This document shows positions 58,232 through 64,000 of a stretch of 64,000 bases of DNA, piece after piece. This DNA comes from Limnanthes douglasii subsp. nivea (lineage: Eukaryota; Streptophyta; Magnoliopsida; Brassicales; Limnanthaceae), in assembly GCA_036936605.1 (NCBI GenBank), contig JAUPFV010000002.1, forward strand, positions 168,587,739-168,651,738, read 5' to 3'. The notes under the pieces are model-generated. The model was not told the DNA's origin. It saw only the letters and a list, made by a program, of their open reading frames with translations, and did not search any database. Position 1 is the stretch's first letter; each line of letters opens with the position of its first letter. The translations under genes were made by a program, and so were the position numbers.

Positions 58232-60489
58232 CTAGAACTTTAGCATCATTCATAATTGAAGACCAATAATATCGTGCCAACAAAACCCGATGCGTCAAAG
58301 ACTTGAAACCATAATGTGTTGAACCCTCACCATCATGTAACTCAGATAAGATATCTTGAGACTCTAGTTTTCCAAAATAACGTAGCAATGGTCTACTTAA
58401 ATATTTCTTGTATCCATCCAATACAACATAACCATGGGCGTTATATCTTAATTTTTTAGCCAGCTGTGGGTCTTGAGGTAACACACCCTTTTGTAAAAAA
58501 TTAAAAATATCAGACCTCCAATCACACCTCGAATTGTACTTGTAGTGAAAAATACTTTCTCGGTGTATTTACATTGCTCTGATCGTGTTAAAATATAAGG
58601 ACTCTCCTACAAAAATATCCAAAGATATTCTTCTGTATAAGTAATTTTTTCCAAAGAGTCAGTAAATGTATTATCTCCTCAATTAATATGCGCTACAATC
58701 ACTTTGTCAAATAAGAGAGCCAAATTTCGAAGCTCGCTAAGATACAAAATCAAATAATCATTCTTAGCCTCGGAAACACCTGCCATATGATTTGCCACTA
58801 ATTGTGAATCTGTTTCCAAACACACTATTGTTGCCCCACAAATATTTGCAAGCCTTAAACCAACCAGTGTAGCTTCATACTCAGTCTCGTTACTCGATGC
58901 ATGAAAACCAAATTTAATAGCTTGATACATTGCCTCCCAGAAGGAGTAACGAACTGCACTCCTGCACTAGATCCCAAAATACTAGAAACACCATTAGTTC
59001 AAACCACCCACATCAAATTTTCTAGCGAGAATTCAACAAGAAAATCAGCTAACGCTTGAGTCTTAATAGTCGTTCGAGGAGAAAAAGTAATATCGAAATC
59101 TCCAAATTCTATTGACCACTTGGTCATCCTTTCATAAACGTCTGGGCGTTGTAACATATTTTTTAGTGAAAATAAGTTCGAACCTCAATAATATGAGCTT
59201 GAAAGTAATGGTGTATTTTCCTAGTAGCCACAACTAAAGCTAAAGACAATTTTTCAAGTCTCAAATACCTTTTCTCAGTTTTCAACAAACTTTTACTAAC
59301 AGAGTAAACTCGCTTCAAAATTCCATTATCTTCACTTATCAAAATAGCACTCACAGCGAAGTCTAACATTGCTATGTATAAAAAAAAAACTACTCTCTAG
59401 TTCGAGGCTTAGACATATCTCTAGTGATAACAAACGTTCCTTAATTCTCAAAAAATCTAGTTCACAATCTAATGTCCATTCAAACTTCTTTAGTTTTCGT
59501 AGCACTTGGAAAAAAGGAAAACACTTGTCAGAAAACCTCGAAATAAATCGATTAAGGGCAACTAACCTTCCTGTTAAGATTTGCACTTCCTTAATAATTC
59601 GAGGTGACATCATTGAAACTAAAATCTTCAATTGATCTGGATCAACCTCTATCCCATTTTCACTAATTCTATACCATAGAACTTCCCTGCTCGAACTCCA
59701 AAGGTAAATTTTCTCAGGATTTAGCTTTAATCAAATATCACTTAAATTTAAAAAACTTTATCCTAAATTCTCCAAGTGTCTCTCATCAGTTGAACTTTTA
59801 ACTAACATATCATTGATACATACCTTTATATTTCTCCCAACCTGAGAAACAAAAGCTTTATTCATCAACCTTTGATATGTTGCTCCAACATTATTCAACC
59901 CAAATAGCATAGCCCTATAGCAATGCAAGCCTCGATCTGTGATAAATGTAGTACTTTTTTGGTCTTTTGGATCCATCTGAATCTCGTTATACCCTACAAA
60001 AGCATCAATAAAAGATATAATTTTATTTCCTGAAGTAGAATCAACGAGTTGATCTATTGGAGGAATATGGAATGGATCTTTAAAACATGCTCGATTCAAA
60101 TCTGTGAAGTTAACACACATTCTCAATTTTCCATTATTCTTTTTCACCAACACAGGGTTTGTTGTCCATAAAGGATAATGTGCCTCCCGAAAATGTCCGA
60201 CCTTATACAAACGATCCACTTTTAAAATAATAGCCCCCGACTTTTCAACAGAAACAACATGTCTTTTTTGAATAACAGGCTTGATCCTAGGATTTATTGC
60301 CAAGCTATAACATATCACATTAGATGGAACCCTGAGAACATCTTCTGTTTTCCAAGAGAAAACATCCAAATTAACGAACAAAAATTGCAACAATTGTTGA
60401 CATAAATTTTGTGACAGTAATGTCCCTATTTAAAGAATCTTTCCATTATGAAAAGAATACTCTTCTATGCCTTCTCATATAGCTAATAA
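58232..60489 (-). pseudogene. Element E: decayed Tat pol (pre-RT to integrase zinc finger)
   Basis: Minus strand from 60489. The pre-RT linker is followed by RT (60393-59758) with YPLWTTNPVLVKK, MCVNFTDLNRACFKD and FVGYNEIQMDP. The catalytic box reads CINDM where YIDDM is expected. RNase H pieces are at 59631-59332 and 59369-59163 (SKSLLKTEKRYLRLEKLSLA). The second RNase H is 58930-58679 (NETEYEATLVGLRLANICG, LETDSQLVANH). The integrase zinc finger is 58484-58232 (HDGEGSTHYGFKSLTHRV). A different Tat family from D. Element H cuts it at 60490 and the gap at 58231. Confidence 0.82.
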
Positions 60490-60826
60490 TGTGATACAGA
60501 CAGTTCGGTGAATTAGCAGTTTGGAGCTCCGGTGTCAGTTTTTTACCCACAACACCTTGTTTCGAAGGAAACAACGTCACGAACGCAAGTCACCAGCTTC
60601 GCTCGTGAGCTATGGGATTTTTTAGGCATTCGGGCTCATCTATCCTCTTTTTTCGCAATTTTAATACTTTAGGCTATTTTTATAATTTTCATATTTTTAG
60701 TTTTAGGGTTTTGCTTGAACTCTATATAAACCTATCTTCTATTCATTGTTGAGGGAATTGTTTTTTATTAATAAAAAAATTAGGGTTTTATCCCTTTAAG
60801 CTTCTGCTACATTTCACTCTCTATCA
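60490..60826 (+). repeat. 5' LTR of element H
   Basis: Starts TGTGATACAGACAG and ends CTCTCTATCA. TATATAAAC near 60722 is a TATA box, about 104 bases before the end. Flanking bases on the left are AATAA. The 3' LTR is outside the window, so the ends rest on TG/CA, the primer site and the edge of element E homology. Confidence 0.8.
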
Positions 60827-60829
60827 TAG

Positions 60830-60845
60830 TGGTATCAGACACAGG
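60830..60845 (+). other. Primer binding site of element H
   Basis: TGGTATCAGACACAGG three bases after the LTR. The first ten bases match the complement of the initiator Met-tRNA 3' end. Confidence 0.85.
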
Positions 60846-60857
60846 CAGTCCTGCGCG

Positions 60858-62003
60858 ATGGTACGAGGAAGAACCATCGGTCGCGGTGGCGCTAGAGTGA
60901 CTAGAGATACAAGTGAAGTAGATGATCGTGAAGATGCTGACCTACGCCTTCAGGTAGCCGATCTTACCCGGCAGGTGGCTGTTCTTACCGCCAAGCAACA
61001 AGGCACAGAGGTTGAGGATATGGTTAACCCTTTTGGGGAGGGGATCGACCAGAATACTTCTCACACCCGCCGCTGGGAGCTTGGGTTAAAGATAGACGTC
61101 CCGGACTTTAATGGCAGCCTTAAGGCAGAGGCACTTATCGATTGGTTATCCCAGATTGAAGAAGTCTTGGACTTGAAGGAAGTTCCGGAGGAGAGAAGGG
61201 TCGCATTAGTCACCATCCACCTACACGGTAGGGCACAGGCTTGGTGGCAGCAGGTGAAGCAGAACCGCACGTGTGCAGGCAAGGATAAAGTCCAGAGTTG
61301 GGAGAAATTCAAAAGAAAAATCCGCAAGGCTTTCCTTCCCTACAACTTCGAGCGGGAACTCTACCAGCGACTTCAGAATCTTCGTCAGGGACCCAGATCT
61401 GTGGATGAATATACCGAAGAATTCTATCAGCTGCTGACTCGCACAGATGTGACCGAGTCGCCGCACCAGCGGGTCTCCCGCTATATTGGCGGGTTACGCC
61501 TTCAGCTTCAAGATACGCTGAATATGTTCGATCCATCCTCTGTTTCTGAAGCCCATCGGCGTGCCCTCCAGGCAGAAAAGCAGTCGGCTCGCCGGACCCA
61601 GACTGGCGTAAGGACCAGTGCTCCTTCAGGGATTTCGGCGTCCAAACCAGTTCTCCGCACAACACCTGATCCGATCCCTCCTGGGCGCCGCCCAACACCT
61701 GATCAGCTCCCTCCTGGGCGTGGTCCACCAACCCGTTCTTCAGGAAATCTACGGTGCTATGGCTGTGGTGAATTAGGGCATCGTCAGGTAGAGTGTCCAA
61801 ATGCTGCGGGTGCTAGGGGTCTCTCCTCTCAGGAGGCGTTTGAACCGAATCCTATTGTTCTTGATGGTCCTCCGAAATTCGATACCTACAATGATGACTT
61901 GCCTGAGGATGCGGAAGAAATTGTGATTGGCGACGTTGGAGCAGTGCTGATGCTGCGCCGTACTTTCCTGTCTCCTCGCGTTCCTGAGCAGAGCGACTGC
62001 TGA
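60858..62003 (+). CDS. gag of element H
   Basis: ATG at 60858, 381 codons. An N-terminal basic stretch (MVRGRTIGRGGARV) and a short coiled coil (LRLQVADLTRQVAVL) lead to the retrotransposon gag core (FNGSLKAEALIDWLSQIEEV, ARAQAWWQQVK-like, YQRLQNLRQGPRSVDEYTEE). A proline/arginine linker with a duplicated PTPDQLPPGRG-type unit follows, then a CX2CX4HX4C zinc knuckle (CYGCGELGHRQVEC, about 61750-61795). It ends in TGA where a single-base deletion appears to have cut it from pol. Gag packages the element RNA. Confidence 0.88.
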   Translation: MVRGRTIGRGGARVTRDTSEVDDREDADLRLQVADLTRQVAVLTAKQQGTEVEDMVNPFGEGIDQNTSHTRRWELGLKIDVPDFNGSLKAEALIDWLSQIEEVLDLKEVPEERRVALVTIHLHGRAQAWWQQVKQNRTCAGKDKVQSWEKFKRKIRKAFLPYNFERELYQRLQNLRQGPRSVDEYTEEFYQLLTRTDVTESPHQRVSRYIGGLRLQLQDTLNMFDPSSVSEAHRRALQAEKQSARRTQTGVRTSAPSGISASKPVLRTTPDPIPPGRRPTPDQLPPGRGPPTRSSGNLRCYGCGELGHRQVECPNAAGARGLSSQEAFEPNPIVLDGPPKFDTYNDDLPEDAEEIVIGDVGAVLMLRRTFLSPRVPEQSDC

Positions 62004-62005
62004 GG

Positions 62006-63391
62006 AGTAACGTGTTCCAGTCGACGTGTACGATCGACGGGAAGGTGTGCACCTTCATCATTGATGCTGGTAGCTGCGAGAATGTCGTCTCCGAAGCAAC
62101 GATTTTGAAGCTAGGGTTGAGGACAGAATCGCATCCCAAGCCGTACAAGCTCGCATGGTTAAGCAAAGGTACTGATATCACCGTCTCCAAGCGCGTGCTT
62201 GTTTCTTTTTCTGTAGGGCAAACATACCATGATGAAGTCTTTTGTGATATTGTCCCTATGGATGCTTGTTATCTACTGCTTGGCCGTCCTTGGCAGTACG
62301 ATCTGTCTGTTATACATGATGGGCGTGCAAATACCTACTCATTCCTCTTTCGGGGAAAAAAGATCATTCTTATGCCAGCAAAGCCTCGACCACTGAGCAT
62401 TCATTCTACTCCTTCCACATCGACTTTGCTGTCCCGTGCTTCTTTTCAGACAGGCATGGAAGAGGCTGGCGTGGTTTTCCTATTGTTATGTGACCCTGTT
62501 GTGCCTAATTCCAAGGCGGACCATAGTCCTGTCATTCAGTCTCTTTTGCAGGAGTTTGCAGATGTGTTTCCAGCGGATTTGCCACCCGAGTTACCTCCTC
62601 TGAGAGATATTCAACATCAGATCGACTTGGTCCCTGGTACTGCTCTCCCAAATCGACCCCACTACCGAATGAGCCCGAAGGAGCATGAAGAATTACGACG
62701 ACAGGTGGAGGATTTGTTGGAGAAGGGACATATTCGGGAAAGTCTCAGCCCTTGTGCAGTTCCGGCATTACTGACACCGAAGAAGGATGGTTCTTGGCGT
62801 ATGTGTGTGGACAGCCGAGTTATTAACAAGTTCACTGTTCGCTACAGGTTTCCTATACCTCGCCTGGATGATCTGTTAGACCAGTTGGGTGGTGCTTCTG
62901 TGTTTAGCAAGCTTGATTTGAAGAGTGGATACCATCAGATTCGGATTCGTCCTGGTGATGAGTGGAAGACGGCGTTTAAGACGCGTGAGGGCTTGTTTGA
63001 GTGGATGGTGATGCCGTTTGGCCTGTCCAACGCGCCTAGCACGTTCATGTGTATCATGAATCAGGCATTGAGGCCTTTCATCGGTAAATTTGTTGTTGTT
63101 TACTTCGATGATATTCTGATTTATAGTTCGAACCATTCTGTGCATCTATCCCATTTACGTGAGGTGTTATTGGTGTTGCGTCGAGATAAGTTTTATGCTG
63201 CTACTGCCAAATGTTCGTTTATGTCCCCAGCTGTTCAATTTTTGGGTTATATTGTTTCTGTTGACGGGTTACGAGCTGATCCGAGCAAAGTTGCTGTTGT
63301 GGACCAGTGGCCTCGACCTACTTCCATTACCGAGGTTCGTAGTTTTCATGGTTTAGCATCGTTTTATCGGCGTTTTATTCCCCATTGCTGA
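62006..63391 (+). pseudogene. Protease and reverse transcriptase of element H
   Basis: Begins just after the gag stop in a -1 frame (no ATG; the first codons read LRSNVFQSTCTIDG). The protease has FIIDAGSCENVVS (the DAG form is usual in this clade) and YLLLGRPWQYD. RT is complete: HYRMSPKEHEELRRQVEDLL, GSWRMCVDSRVIN, FSKLDLKSGYHQI, MPFGLSNAPSTF, YFDDILIYS and FLGYIVSVDGL. After SFYRRFI the sequence jumps and stops at 63389, because the start of the RNase H connection is deleted with a frame change. Otherwise one ORF with gag is expected in this clade. Confidence 0.87.
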
Positions 63392-64000
63392 TGCAGCATT
63401 TGTAGAAGTTAAACGACGTCTCACCACAGCGCCTATTTTGGTGCTGCCCGACTTTTCCCAGCCATTCGAGCTTCATTGTGATGCATCTAAATTTGGTATT
63501 GGGGCAGTTCTCTCCCAATCAGGGCGTCCTGTGGCTTTCTTCAGTGAGAAATTGGCAAATGCCAAACTGCGATTTAGTACTTATGATATTGAATTTTATG
63601 TGATCGTTCAGGCTATCAAACATTGGCGTCATTACTTGTTTCAGCATGAATTTGTGCTATATACTCATCATGATTCTTTGAAGTACCTTGGTAGTCAAGA
63701 CAAAGTATCTCATAGACATGCTGCTTGGATAGCTTATTTGCAGCAGTTCACTTTTGTCATCAAGCACAAGGTTGGTATTACGAATCGGGTTGCTGATGCT
63801 TTGAGCCGACGTCACACTCTGTTGACTAAGATACGCGTTCAGGTTCTTGGCTTTGATTCTTTTGTTGACCTTTATGTTACTGACTCATTCTTTTCTCAGG
63901 TTCTGGAACTGATTCAGCAGGGCGAACATTCTGATTTTTTATTGGAAGATGGCTTTCTCTTTCGTGGCGTACAGCTGTGTATCCCTGACTGTAGTTTGCG
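63385..64000 (+). pseudogene. RNase H and integrase start of element H (runs off window)
   Basis: A different frame from RT, open to the window end. RNase H: DAAFVEVKRRLTTAPILVLP, then HCDASKFGIGAVLSQ with the catalytic D, FFSEKLANAKLRFSTYDIEF, WRHYLFQHEFVLYTHHDSLK, and NRVADALSRRH at the domain end (about 63830). Then a linker and the first residues of the integrase zinc-finger region (LLEDGFLFRG). Relative to related elements some 20-30 residues are missing before DAAFVEV. Confidence 0.82.

Larger units (their letters stand above)
60490..64000 (+). mobile_element. Element H: chromovirus-like Ty3/gypsy retrotransposon (continues past window)
   Basis: LTR 60490-60826, primer site, gag with a CCHC knuckle, protease, RT, RNase H and the start of integrase before the window ends. 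No second RNase H is seen after the first, so it is not Tat. The RT (YFDDILIYS) and RNase H (FFSEKLANAKLRFSTYD) fit plant chromoviruses, but the chromodomain would lie outside the window. Inserted in element E. Two frame-breaking lesions are seen. Confidence 0.85.

Noticed and set aside
57360..58484. Long minus-strand frame reading through the N gap
   Set aside because: It joins two different retroelements across placeholder bases. It was split into element D gag and element E integrase.
62012..62100. Protease active site DAG in place of DTG or DSG in element H
   Set aside because: I first read it as a lost residue, but IIDAGSC and IIDGGSC forms are ordinary in plant chromovirus-like elements, so it is not reported as an anomaly.

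Overview
This window is plant nuclear DNA, AT-rich and built almost entirely of decayed, nested Ty3/gypsy LTR retrotransposons. I see no intact host gene. The evidence for a flowering plant is the Tat-type gag-pol proteins with a second, archaeal-type RNase H, the antisense extra ORF (aORF) between pol and the 3' LTR that is typical of Tat elements, tRNA-primed LTR elements of plant type, and captured fragments of plant-style MATH and PPR genes. I cannot name the species.

Layout. (1) 1-13333: a tandem duplication of a 6.9 kb unit (left copy 1-6427, right copy 6428-13333). The unit holds the 3' end of a plus-strand Tat element (aORF start, leader, LTR) followed by a scrambled minus-strand Tat element called A (RT, PR, gag, gag-PR, RT, INT, RNase H). 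(2) 13334-14989 and about 25500-26830: the unduplicated rest of a minus-strand Tat element (A'), split by (3) element B, 14990-25310, a complete Tat copy on the plus strand with two 375 bp LTRs. (4) 26831-30071: AT-rich, no recognisable gene. (5) Element C, 30072-35990, minus strand: a 5'-truncated relative of B with intact-looking integrase, a nearly intact aORF and one LTR, flanked by the same five bases on both sides. (6) 35996-39700: AT-rich, mostly unassigned. (7) Element G, about 39700-42091, minus strand: one LTR, a Met-tRNA primer site, gag scraps and an in-frame fusion of MATH and PPR gene fragments. (8) Element F, 42092-47057, plus strand: an older Tat relative (integrase, minisatellite, aORF, 3' LTR). 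(9) 47058-48575: AT-rich. (10) Element D, 48576-58131, minus strand: a near-complete relative of C whose 5' end is lost in (11) a 100-base N gap (58132-58231). (12) Element E, 58232-60489, minus strand: a decayed Tat pol. It is interrupted on its right by (13) element H, 60490 to beyond the window end, a different, chromovirus-like gypsy element on the plus strand.

How the parts work together. In the Tat copies, gag-pol reads from the 5' LTR and the aORF reads back from near the 3' LTR, so the two transcription units converge. The aORF has its own conserved TATA box and upstream block, and a conserved phase-1 GT-AG intron in three copies. It encodes an N-terminal 'putative gypsy type transposon' (Transposase_28-like) domain, basic stretches, a long coiled coil and an acidic tail. 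Between the two convergent genes lie two copies of a CCTTGG-loop-CCAAGG palindrome, kept in four separate elements although the loops differ. This convergent module is the most interesting signal in the window.
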